From NCBI GenBank assembly GCA_963970005.1, contig CAXAMN010021618.1, positions 409,045 through 473,044 of the forward strand: a stretch of DNA of 64,000 nucleotides, given 5' to 3'. A program made the position numbers and the translations under genes. Of this stretch, positions 13,050 through 23,285 are shown piece by piece. Numbering within the stretch: position 1 is the stretch's first letter; each line of letters starts with the position of its first letter. The notes under the pieces were generated by a model. That model was not told the DNA's origin. It did no database searches and saw nothing but the letters and a program-made list of their open reading frames with translations. Source of the stretch: Durusdinium trenchii. Lineage: Eukaryota; Sar; Dinophyceae; Suessiales; Symbiodiniaceae.

Positions 13050-16000
13050 CTGCTGTCGACATTCACCTGAGGCAAGAGCTTCGACAGCCTCCAGGAAGCT
13101 CGAGGATCGCTGGCTACAAATCACTCAGAGGAGGCCTATGCTTTGGACACGGCAGGCTGGCGTTGACTAAAGTTACATGGCACGGGTGTAATCATATATA
13201 TATATATATGTGTGTGTGAACATTTGTGGAACAAGTGTTCCTGCCCATCAAACCCAACAGTTTGATGTCATGTTATGTCATGTTGCTTATGTGTTCACTG
13301 CTGCGCATTGAAACGTGAAAAGCCAGTTCGGTCAGATCCCTATCTTGAGTTCTTAGAGTGCAAATATGATCAAGCATCGACCTGTGCAGGCGCTGATGCA
13401 CGAGACCTACTTCGCACCAGTGGCGAGGCCGAACGCACAGAACCTGCAGACATCCCGGCAAATGCAAATTGCATGTAGTGTGATCCCCAAATAGATAGCA
13501 ACGGTGTCCAATACATATTTAGTGGCGATCTAGATGGGATCTACTTTTCTATCTATGAATGAGAACAGTTTAGAAGAGGGTCAGAACGTGCCAGAGTTTG
13601 AACGAGCTATCAGGCTCTCAGCACCCAGAACTGTACCGGGGACATGTTCTTTTGGCTGCCCTGAAATCTCAAGTCAAGTTGTAGCTTACCTGAGTATGCA
13701 ACAGTAGATAGCAAGATGGCCTGCCTGACAGGTGGTGAGTGCCTTGCTTCGTGACCTACGAGATTTGTTCTACTTGGTCGATGGCTCCAACCTTCGTCCG
13801 CGGCTCCGGCCCCACCCATCATTGGGATCTGGGCAGATGGACGACAGGCTGAGATTTGGTATTACCTTGCCTGTCAAGACAGTCTAATCCAAACCACTAT
13901 ATTGTATATATATAGAGAGAGAGAGAGTATTTTATCATGAAGTACATGGTCCATTTTGACTCCATTTTGACTCGCTAGAAGCCGGTTGGGCCGTTGATCT
14001 TTGACAAGGCCGATGTTGGAATCAAGCCCGAGCCGTGCATTTGGGACAGAACTGGGTTGAATGAGATGATTGGATTCAGACAATCTTGAACGATCCGTAG
14101 AAGCTGTTTGTAGCTTCTGAAGGGGAACGCGAATATGGAAAAGATGAGGAAGGAGGAGGTATGAGAGGGCGAGAGCATCTACAGAGATAGATTGTAACGC
14201 AGTGGGGGCATGCGTGACATTGCGTGCCTATCCTTCGATGAAGAATTTGTGACCAATGCCTTCAAGCAGTGCAAAGAGCGGTGAATGCTCAGCCTCTATG
14301 ACCTGTACGATGTTGACGACCAGTTGTTGCAAAGATTGATGACCTCGAATGACATGCCGCAAGCTGGACTTTGCTGTGACAGGTGTCCGCATTTACGTGA
14401 GCCATGTACTAGCTGTTTTATCCCAAAGGGAGACAGTGGCTGATAGTCACTGATTGTCATATTGTCGCAACAGATCTGTCCCAACGGTTTTGCAAATAAA
14501 AGGCGCGGAGTGATGTATTTGAGCATCGATGCCGCTTTTGCTAGTTCCGTTTTGTTCTCAGTTGACTTGGAGGCCTCGATGAACAGTCCAGGCCAATGAA
14601 GCAGGCCAGACAGCTTGCAGCCTTCTGCGAAACGTGAGATGTAACTGCAAACAAATGCAAGATCACATGTGAAAGTATTTTTGCAGATTTGTGTCAGATT
14701 TGTGGTTCAGATTTGTGTCTTTGAAGCAGACGACACGCACGCGGTGGACAGACACGAACATTGTTATTTTTGGATTATATAAACCAGTTGCAGTTCAATG
14801 TTTTCCCTTTTCGTTCATCAGGCGCCAGCCTACAGCTTGAGAATCAAGCATCCACCTCCCAAGGCGCTTATGAATTATTAGACACCCTAGCTTTGGTGTT
14901 TGGACTCACAAGCGTTTCAATGCAAGCAAGAACCTTGATTTTGGAGTACGTTGAACGGAGAGTTTTGCCATGCTTGCGGAATCCCTCCTCTGTTGTGTCT
15001 TTTGTTGCTGCATGTATTTGTTCTAGGTCTGAACTGCACATCTCTAACCATTTGAGATTCCCAATCTGCAGGTTGACGAGTCAGCTGTTTTTGGCCCTGG
15101 TTATGACCCTGTGAAAGTCAAGGAGGACTTTCAGCAGTTGTGGATGTTCGGATTCATTCCGGTCGTTGTGTTTGCGATGCCTAGTGCCTAGATGTTCTGC
15201 CAGCTGCTCTTGAGCTATGGCTATGACTCTATGACCATTCTGGATTGCCCTCAGGACCTCAGGTGGATTAGCCATCACGTCAACAAACCGAAGCCTCGAC
15301 CTTAAGCTTGGCTCCACAAGAGATTCAACCACAATATATACTGTACTATTTTTATAATGCACCTATAATTACAGCGCCGTGACACTTGTTTGCGCAGATT
15401 GAAGAGTGACTTCCTTCAATCTTCAAGACCGAGAATCTTTTGGGGGGGCAGGCAGTTTCGATTTGAGGTGGACTTTCCCGAAGGAGGACGCGCGTGCCCA
15501 GAAGTTGTCCAATGAGAGGCGGCATTCAGAGCATCACTTGCACAGTTATTATTATCATTAATTGGCTGGGCTTCGTGGATGCTTCCCCTGTGGCTCATGT
15601 AGGAATTGGTGTTTGTCCCACACTGACGGATGGATGCAGAAGATTTGTGACTTTGTAGATGAGTAGATCCTGCTACCACTGCACTTGGCTTCTGAAAATC
15701 AACATCTACACCCTGTCAGTGGTTGCAGTTTGTTCGCCGAATCGTGTCCAGTGGCCCCATCAGGGGCCCTCATGGCCCTCATGTTCGTCGGTCAGCATGT
15801 CCTTCCACATCCATGTTGCCAAAGATATAGAACACCGAGGTTTGGCGTGCAGAGCACCAAAAAAAACGACCTTCTCCCGCCAAGCGTTTGGCGTTGCGCT
15901 TTGTGCACAGGCATGCACTGGAGGACAAAGTCAGCAGCCCGCCAGAGGTAGCGCAAAGTTTCCCTATTTAAGAATTTAAGAGGTTGACGACAGCTCATTT

Positions 16001-17172
16001 CAAGAGTTGCTTTCCAGTTTGCCTCGGTCGCATTTCTGTCATTTGTGTGGCTCAGTTTGCCTGAGCATACTTGGGATCGTGATAGAGTCATTGTTTTTCT
16101 TTATGATAAGATGTCGCGGACATGCAGGTGTGAATATACATGTATGGATACATGGATCATAGAATGGACAGTCATAGACCATAGACTCATAGATAATATA
16201 TCGGTCTAAAGATAGATCTACGTTATGTGATGTATATAGTATATGCATGTGGCGGAAAAGTACGCACCTCATGCCTCATACCAACAGTTGTGGGTTCATT
16301 CTCTTGGAGTCATTTTTAAATGTTGGTTTTGGCAGGTGGGACCTGGCAAATACATCTATCCACCAGGCTGGACCAAGATCATTGACTAATTGCTTATGAG
16401 ATTCACCATCCAGCTCCATTAGTTTGGAACTCTGTCCATTCCAAGTGCGTGACGTTCCCTCCAAGCATGAGCAAATTTGCTGGAGCTGCGCAATTTGCGC
16501 TTATGCTGTCAAGCATGGGCAGTGTGTCAAGATTTATTTGCTGGGGAAACAGGAAAAGGCATTGTGGATGCCCTCGGTAAGTGAACTTTGGGCTGTCAAG
16601 TTGAACAGTCGAGAATGTAAATGTAACTGTCAGGTTTTCACACGCAGTTCCCCTACGAGGTTGGGAAGCGAGTGCACGAGAGACTCTTGTCAGATCAATT
16701 CGAGTCAGGATGAGAAACATCGCCGATGCCATACATGAGCGTATGAAGCTCAGTAAACGACAGAAACTGACTCCATTCCATGCAGCAGTTACGGCCTCGC
16801 CGTCCAGGTGAGATGGCGTTGCGTTTCACCAGACTGAGGTGGAAAAAACCTGTGAAGACAAGAGAGTTGAAACCGTTCAGCTTGGAGAGTGATGCCACAA
16901 ATTTTGGTGACCAGTGTTTCATTCATGGCCGCTTGTTCCGAGTCTTTGTGAACGCAAAAGTAGCACTTCCGCAGAAATATGAGTCCAGGCCAAACTCCTC
17001 CAATCAGGCAACTGCACCCATGGCAGAAACTGGCACATACTGCACACCCAAAGATCGAGAAAGGACCAATTTTGAAAGACACGGCGTTTTTCATGCAGAG
17101 ACCTACTGCGTTAGAAAAGACAACTTCACGGTGCAAAAATTGCAGATAGGTCACCAGGTCCGAGACACTTGA
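13050..17172 (+). CDS. weak exon candidates of one or more unidentified genes
   Basis: Several short stretches could be exons: about 13325-13475 (KPVRSDPYLEFLECKYDQAS), 13729-13840 (QVVSALLRDLRDLFYLVDGS), 13985-14078 (GPLIFDKADVGIKPEPCIWD), 15072-15144 (VDESAVFGPGYDPVKVKEDF), 16338-16374 (VGPGKYIYPPGW) and a 130-codon frame at 16780-17172. The PG-Y-x motifs (FGPGYDP, GPGKYIYPPGW) recall SHIPPO/STPG repeats of axonemal proteins, but two motifs are too few to name the family. No exon joins were established, and part of this may be non-coding. Confidence 0.25.
13193..13218 (+). repeat. (TA)n(TG)n microsatellite
   Basis: Alternating TA units followed by TG units. Confidence 0.85.
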
Positions 17173-17586
17173 AGAAATATGCAGTGTTTCACTGTAGCAT
17201 ACTGTAGCTATTCAATATTATTCAATTCACATTGGGAGGCTTGATTGTGCAAGTCTCGAGCTAGAAATGCTGACGCGATTGCAATTGCAATGGGTGCTTG
17301 CTGCACATTGGAAAGTGGTAAGGCCAAAACAAGCAATCACTGCACACTCTCATGGACATGTTTGTTTTATTTAGCACCGATGAATCCAAGACCGTAAGAC
17401 CTTGCTACCTTAGATTGTGGCCCCACTTCTTTGCAGTGCAGCATAGGGTAAGATAATCAGTTGCCTGTTCCTATGAGTTTCTATCCTAGCAGTGGTCCTT
17501 ACATTGCTAGTTGCAGACCGCCTTGCTTCCAATGCCCTTGACTCCCTCGACCGCAGTAGGTACTCAAGAGCACCCGTGGCCCCAAC
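17173..17586. other. intergenic, upstream of the heme oxygenase-like gene
   Basis: No gene seen. No TATA box or convincing spliced-leader relic was found ahead of the ATG at 17587, although the stretch just before it contains TACTCAAGAG. Confidence 0.4.
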
Positions 17587-18723
17587 ATGTCAGCTTATTC
17601 AGGCCTAGCTCCAGATGCGCGCGGGAATTCCAGCTGGTTCTTAACCAGAACGAACAAAGAGCATGAAGCAACAATGGAGCATCCTTTCATGAGGAGCATT
17701 TATGCAGAAACCTTTGACATTGAGGCGTACTGCCAGTACCTGGCCGGTCTCTACCACATTTTCAGCACACTGGAAAACCACTGTGCCGTTGCTGGGGCTC
17801 CTTTGTCCACTATGGATGACAAGGTGCTTCATCGGCGAGAAGCCCTGCAAAAGGATTTGGCCGTTTGGTGGGGCTCTGACTGGGAGACCAAAGCAAAGGT
17901 CTCCCCAGCCACGGCCCAATATTTGGAGCAACTCCAAAAGGACTCCACAGATCCGTGGTTCCTGCTTTGTCACCATTTTCTGCAATACAATGCGGTACTC
18001 AGTGGTGGCCAGTTCCTGGGCACCAAGGTGAGCAACCGAGCAAAACAGACTCCACCGACCGGTGTGGAATTCTATACCTTTGCCCTTCCGAAGGATCAAT
18101 CGACTCACGCTCGTGTTCAATGTTACTTGGATGAACTGGACAAGCTTGACATTCCCAGTGAGTTGCGGGAGCGGATGCTGAATTGCATGCGCAAGATCTA
18201 CCAGCTCATTCTCGCAACCTTTGATGAAGCCTACAATCTTTGTAAGGTGGACGGCGTGTCCTATGCTTCGGTCAAGGCCACCAAATCAGCCAAACCCAAA
18301 GTTCCACCGCCCATGCAGCCAGGAGACCGGAATTTCACCTCCAGCGAATTGGCATTGTTTGATGGCAGCGACCCAGCCAAGCCTCTTTTAACATCAGTTT
18401 TGGGGAGAATCTATGATGTCTCCAAGGGAAAGGATTCCTTCGGCCCCAGCGGGCCTTACGCTATGTTTGCCGGGCATGATGGTACCTACAACTTGGCAGT
18501 GATGAGCTTGAAGAAACAGACCGTGGACAAGTTTGAGTACGTTTTAGAGCAAGATGACAAGGAGTGCTTGGCTGATTGGATCGCATATTTTGACAACCAC
18601 TACGGCAGGCCACTGGGCATCCTGCGTGACCGAACTCACGCCATTGCGCTGAAGGACTTGCCGCAAGCAACCAAAATCCCCTTCCAATCCCAGGAGAGTG
18701 AGGCACCTGCTAGCCGCTTGTGA
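17587..18723 (+). CDS. heme oxygenase-like / MAPR (cytochrome b5-like) fusion protein
   Basis: A single intact frame of 378 residues. Residues about 18-222 match the heme oxygenase fold: TNKEHEATMEHPFMR carries the proximal His (His26), GLYHIFSTLEN is the following helix, YNAVLSGGQFL matches the distal helix, and GVEFYTF follows. The distal-helix Gly-Asp of canonical enzymes (human HO-1 G139, D140) is Ala136-Val137 here. That Asp is needed for heme oxygenation, so activity is doubtful. Residues about 249-346 are a MAPR/PGRMC-type heme-binding domain (FTSSELALFDG, GRIYDVSKG, GPSGPYAMFAGHDGT). Tyr291 aligns with the PGRMC1 heme ligand, and the first Tyr of the motif is Phe. No signal peptide or membrane segment is evident. 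It is intronless, unlike its neighbours. The role is likely heme handling rather than classic bilin formation; that is inference. Confidence 0.88.
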   Translation: MSAYSGLAPDARGNSSWFLTRTNKEHEATMEHPFMRSIYAETFDIEAYCQYLAGLYHIFSTLENHCAVAGAPLSTMDDKVLHRREALQKDLAVWWGSDWETKAKVSPATAQYLEQLQKDSTDPWFLLCHHFLQYNAVLSGGQFLGTKVSNRAKQTPPTGVEFYTFALPKDQSTHARVQCYLDELDKLDIPSELRERMLNCMRKIYQLILATFDEAYNLCKVDGVSYASVKATKSAKPKVPPPMQPGDRNFTSSELALFDGSDPAKPLLTSVLGRIYDVSKGKDSFGPSGPYAMFAGHDGTYNLAVMSLKKQTVDKFEYVLEQDDKECLADWIAYFDNHYGRPLGILRDRTHAIALKDLPQATKIPFQSQESEAPASRL

Positions 18724-19463
18724 GCAGTGGCTAGCCCCTTGCCACTTGTGGAGCTGCAGGAAAGGAAGTACTTAAAAAGTAGGACAGTAGGAGACGTTTG
18801 CTCAGATTTTCATCAGCGAGCCTGATCCAAACTGCGGACAGAAGCGTTGCAAAAAGCTGTGTGAACTGTTGAGGTTGTGCCGGCTCTTTTCGGAAACAAA
18901 TAAGTTTGTCATTGAATCATGGCTGAGAGTTTGCCCTCATTTGCCCTAGATTATTCCTGTTCAAGAGCCAAGACGCATGTTTGCAGGCCGGCGTTTCCAA
19001 GCAACCTCGCCCAACGACACCCAAATCTGCCTGGGGCTTGTGAAGGAAGCTCCAGGTGCAGCCTTCGAGATGCGGGTCATGAAGATCAACCTTCCATCAC
19101 GTGCCACGAGAAGAGTCGTGAATTGAGAATGTCAGCAAGCCGGATCAGGTATCGAATGTTGGGATAGCATGAGATTCGTGACTGGCTAGGTTGACAGTGG
19201 ATTTAAACATATTCTGTGCTGGTTTAGCGTAGTTGCCGGGGTTACGGGGCTATTAAAACATCTTACAACGCAGGGGAAGTTTGGCCTTGGTGTGTGACAA
19301 TGAGGCACGAAGAAAGAGTGATGTGCAGGTGGGCATCAGAGACATTCAGAGACCATGCAAATTCGGTGTGAAAAGCGTGATAGATAAGAATGCTGTGTTG
19401 AAAATAGCATAAAATAGCCGAATAGCTATTGTTTGGCAGACTTTGCGTTTCTAGTGGGAGCGT
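18724..19463. other. 3' flank and intergenic, nothing recognised
   Basis: Short frames only. No RNA gene, repeat family or confident exon was seen. Confidence 0.4.
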
Positions 19464-20705
19464 GCAGGTAGCGAGTACCACGCTTCATGATGCAGCATGG
19501 GAGGGCAACATCAACATGGTGAGGCAAGAGCTCGGACTTTGTCGGAAAGTTATCAGGAATGAATAAGCTGGTACTGGCCATCATGCTTCAAGATCCTAGA
19601 CTACGTTGGTCTGAGACGCGTGTATTGATGCAACGCTGCAATGCCAGGATTTTCTTGAGTAAAGGTCACAGTCCAGATCTGCCAGATGAAGAAGGGTTTG
19701 CTCACTTAGAGTTGGAGGTCACACTTGAAGCACACACTGTCGAACATGATGTCCTCATGGAAGATTGTTCTTTGAGTAGTGATCCAAGAAAATTAAATTG
19801 AGCCGAGCGGCAGAACCAAGGTCAACTCCCTTGCACTTGTCGGGCCCTGAATTTGACGGCCCAGAGCCGGATTGCTGAGTTCGGGGAAAACCAGCAACAA
19901 AATGAAACAAAAAATGTTGTGCAAATTTACTGCTTTGTACTTGCCCTTATTTGGGGACAAAAAGGAAAGCAGGAACATTACCCCTTGCTGCTTGCTCGCC
20001 TCCGCTAAGGGGGTTGGCCCCCTCCATTTTGCCTATTGAGGAAGGGTATACATTCTTCGGGGAGGGTACAATAATGCAGCTATTGAGGATTATTGATGAG
20101 TGTAACTCACTTTTGTCTCCACCGATTTGTTTGACCTTTGCTGTCATTGTGGCTTGTCAAGGGCTTCGGAGGAGGGGCACATGCAAGTGGTGAAATGCCT
20201 TCTGGAAGGGAAGGCAGCTGGAGGGGAGATTCTCACATAGGGCACATGGCAAAGCTCACAATCGGGACCTGGCACTTGGTTTGCAGTTTCGAAGGCAACC
20301 TGCGCTGATGCAGCTGACAGTGATGGCGTGGGCGTGAATGTTGCAATTGCAAGAGAGAGCGGGGAGAGAACTTGCATTTAGGGATGTTGACTGACGGAGA
20401 TTAGCCATTCATTGGGCACAACCTGTTTTTTTCTGCCTCTGCACAGTGCAGGGAAACCCCCCTGCTGCTGGCTGCGAAGGCCAGCACCTCCTGCTAGGTG
20501 CTGCTAAAAATATTCAAGCGTCGGTGCGAAAGTAGACATAGTACAGTAAAAGTGTGTAGTGTGAAGTGTACTTTGTGGATTGGTTGATGCTATGATCACG
20601 GTTTTGTAGGCTGGGCTTCACTGCACATGCACTCTTAACCTGGCGCAGGAAGGGCGGGATGAGGTCGTGGAATACTTCTTGACACAAGCCACTCTGCAAC
20701 GGAGC
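19464..20705 (+). CDS. ankyrin-repeat protein gene, exon fragments
   Basis: Four short exon-like stretches carry ankyrin-repeat signatures, each starting after an AG: about 19467-19525 (TTLHDAAWEGNINMVRQ), 20153-20215 (SRASEEGHMQVVKCLLEGKA), 20449-20490 (ETPLLLAAKA) and 20646-20690 (EGRDEVVEYFLTQA). TPLxLAA and GHxxVVKxLLEG are the typical helix-loop positions. The exons are about one repeat or less each. Start, stop and joins are unresolved. A possible last exon lies at about 22960-23066 (EELNHAAHAAKQDGLG to KDEDQDWLR and a TAG). Partner and pathway are unknown. Confidence 0.5.
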
Positions 20706-21018
20706 TGCATGGTGGAAAGGGGCCGGCTATATGCCGTATATGTAATGTCCCTTGCAAGATCTTACAATATGCATTGTGCAGTACTACATGACGTGGAATC
20801 GCTGGTGCAGCGGGGGCAGGGTGGCAGCGGCTATACAACTTGCATAAGGAATCATAGGGTCCCTTTCTGTGTACCTGGTCCGGTGCCCAGCTTGTTGATC
20901 GTTCATCACACTCTGCAGCCCTGAAGTTGGTTGCACGAAACATGTCAAGCTCTCCCTGGCACGCCTTGGCCTCAAACTAGTTCATGAGCCCCAGGGCTCC
21001 ACTTGTCCCACTTGCCGC

Positions 21019-21071
21019 GCTCACCCCACCCGCCCCACAGTCGCAACACCGGGGGGGCGAGTGGGTTGAGC
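21019..21071. repeat. GC-rich inverted repeat (hairpin)
   Basis: The left arm GCTCACCCCACCCGCCCC (21019-21036) pairs with the right arm GGGGCGAGTGGGTTGAGC (21054-21071) with two mismatches, leaving a 17-base loop. Confidence 0.6.
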
Positions 21072-21594
21072 GAGTCAGGTGGGTCGGGTGGGGTCTTGTG
21101 ATTTTGTGCAACATCAGTTTGAGCCCCTGCAATTCCACTCAGCATCGCTACAAGCATCCAATGTAAAGATGTGAGCCATACGTCACAACGCCCACAGACA
21201 CAAGCCAAGAACGCAAAGACTGAGGATCACCAAACAAAGTTCAAAGTTGACTTGACACTGCCCACTCCATGCAGTGATGGAAGTCGCTACCTCGAATCCT
21301 AGAGGGCCGAGCGAAGTACAACGGACAAGCATGCGCCAGCTATGGCCGGCGATGACCTTGATGGTCGGTTGGAGCTTGTCCAAGGCGCTGGCGGGATGTG
21401 TGCATTAAGAAGACTTGTCGAAAGTCCAAGCTCGGTCTCAAGTTGGCCTGGGTCTAATAAGGCCCACAGTTCCGGCATAGGTATCAAAAAAAAATAAAAC
21501 GAGCATCAAACAAAAACAAAAATGTTATCAACATAAAAATAAAAAGCGAATCAAAAAAAACAATATTCCTTGATAGGCCTCTTTTGCTGCTCTC

Positions 21595-21785
21595 CTGGCC
21601 CTGTGTTCTGCTGGTCCTCTGGTAATAAGGTCCCTTGGTCCTTTGGTCCACTGGTCCCCTAGTCCTCCGGTCTCCTGGTCCTGTGGTCCGCTGGTCCCCT
21701 GGTATCCTGGTCCTTCTGTCTCCTGGTCCGCTGGTCTCTTGCTCTCCTACTCCGCTCGTCTTTCGGTCTCCTGGTCCCCTGCTTG
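21595..21785 (+). repeat. degenerate minisatellite, unit about CTGGTCCC
   Basis: Roughly twenty imperfect copies of a 7-9 base unit (CTGGTCCC, CTGGTCCT, CCGGTCTC). On the minus strand it reads as a Gly-Asp-Arg-Arg-Thr repeat, which I take to be a by-product of the tandem array. Confidence 0.75.
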
Positions 21786-21889
21786 CGCAAATAGAGACTT
21801 GATTGCTTTCTACTAGAGGCAGCTCCCTGGGAGGAAAGTAGGTACCCAATGATGGTAGCCGTCCAGTCATTGAGTAGCCCTACTCGAAA

Positions 21890-21965
21890 AATGGTTCACC
21901 AGTAGAAATAGCTCCCTACTAGGAAGGAGCTCCTAGGGAGGTACACTCTACTAGTCACCTACTCC
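21890..21965 (-). repeat. CTAGTAGC-like blocks, degenerate copy
   Basis: Blocks such as CTACTAGGA and AGGAGCTCCTAGG resemble the other family members but lack the GATGCCC core. Confidence 0.4.
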
Positions 21966-23285
21966 TTCCATCCTCTTCCCTTGGTCTCCTAATCCTGCTA
22001 CTGCTACTACTACTAGCCCAATCATCCTCAGTGGGCTAGAACTTTTGTTTGATCCCCTTTGTTTTTTGATTGATCCTCGTTGAATATTTTTTGATTCTAT
22101 TTTTATTTTTGATCCCTTACCCCACAGTTCCACAGGTTGTTGTCATGTTTCCTTCACCATCGGGGCTTGGGAGGCAACATGAGGCAACAGCTTTTTGACC
22201 CACTGCCAATTGTTGTCATAGAATGCCGTAGACAATGAGTGATGGCATCTGGGGCAAGCGCAAGCTTGAGCATCTCATGTATATGAACATGTGTGTTAGG
22301 TCCAGCTTTTCGCGCTGAATCAAAAGTTCAGGAGGGGGAAGCGAGAGCTGTTGTTCCGTAGTGTCATACCACTGGTGGCGTTTGGATTCCCATTGGTTGA
22401 GAGGGTTTTGAGGGCATTTGGAGGCAGGCTGTGATCTACCGTGGCCGATGGAAGATCACGGACCGACTATTGAAGTTCAACTGTGAAAAGCTGGAACGAG
22501 GGGTGCTTTAGTGTTGCTAGGAAAGGCAGCTCGCACTTTTGCCTGCTGTCCTCCCCTTGTATCATTCCTTCAAGTGCCGCTGCTCTCTAAGCTATCAAAG
22601 TAGTCATGAGCAGCCAGTACATATGTTTTCTTACTATGACATGAACTTATGGTAACTACTCGGCTCAAGACAACTCACTCTCATGCTTCATTAAACTTTA
22701 TTGCACCTGATTTGTTGTGTTTCTACTTGACGCACTGTTGCCCTTGGAGCGATTTGGAGCGAAGGATGAACTTCGAGCATCTTTCTTTGGGAATGGATCA
22801 TGCAAAGAAGAATCGTTTGCTGGATGGTGAAGAGCTTTTGCGCCTGGACGCTTGCCATTGAGCCATGGAAGATTGGGGTGTTTGTGGGAAGGAACGCAAT
22901 TTGTGTCACTCTATTTGTTATGCACCCGTTGCTACACTCCACTCCACGGTTGCCAAGGAAGAATTGAACCATGCAGCCCATGCGGCTAAACAAGACGGAT
23001 TGGGAATAGATGATCCAGAGCAAGCTGTGCAGAAGAAAGATGAGGACCAGGACTGGCTCAGGTAGCGCGATAGCAAGCCGAACCATTGTTGTCGCCAGAG
23101 CCTCACAACAAACATATAAGCAGGCTTTCATTATGATTCAAGATGATTCAAGGAAAGCGTGATGTTTCTATTTTTTATATATAGAGGTGAAGCGAAAAAG
23201 GCATGTTCGCTCCGTCTCAAGCTCAAAGTGACTTCCAAAAGGATCTAAAAGGACTCAGTTTGCGCGACCATACCCTGTAGTGGCC

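Larger units (their letters stand above)
20706..23285. other. repeat-rich intergenic or intronic stretch before the purine gene
   Basis: Holds a GC-rich inverted repeat (21019-21071), a CTGGTCC minisatellite (about 21595-21785), CTAGTAGC-like blocks (about 21890-21960) and a possible terminal exon at 22960-23066. Nothing else was recognised. Confidence 0.45.

Noticed and set aside
17555-17570. GTACTCAAGAG ahead of the intronless heme oxygenase-like gene, as a relic spliced leader of a retrogene
   Set aside because: Only the CTCAAG end matches; the GCCATTTTGG core is missing.
21484-21870. Minus-strand frame with Gly-Asp-Arg-Arg-Thr repeats
   Set aside because: Entirely explained by translation of the CTGGTCC minisatellite.
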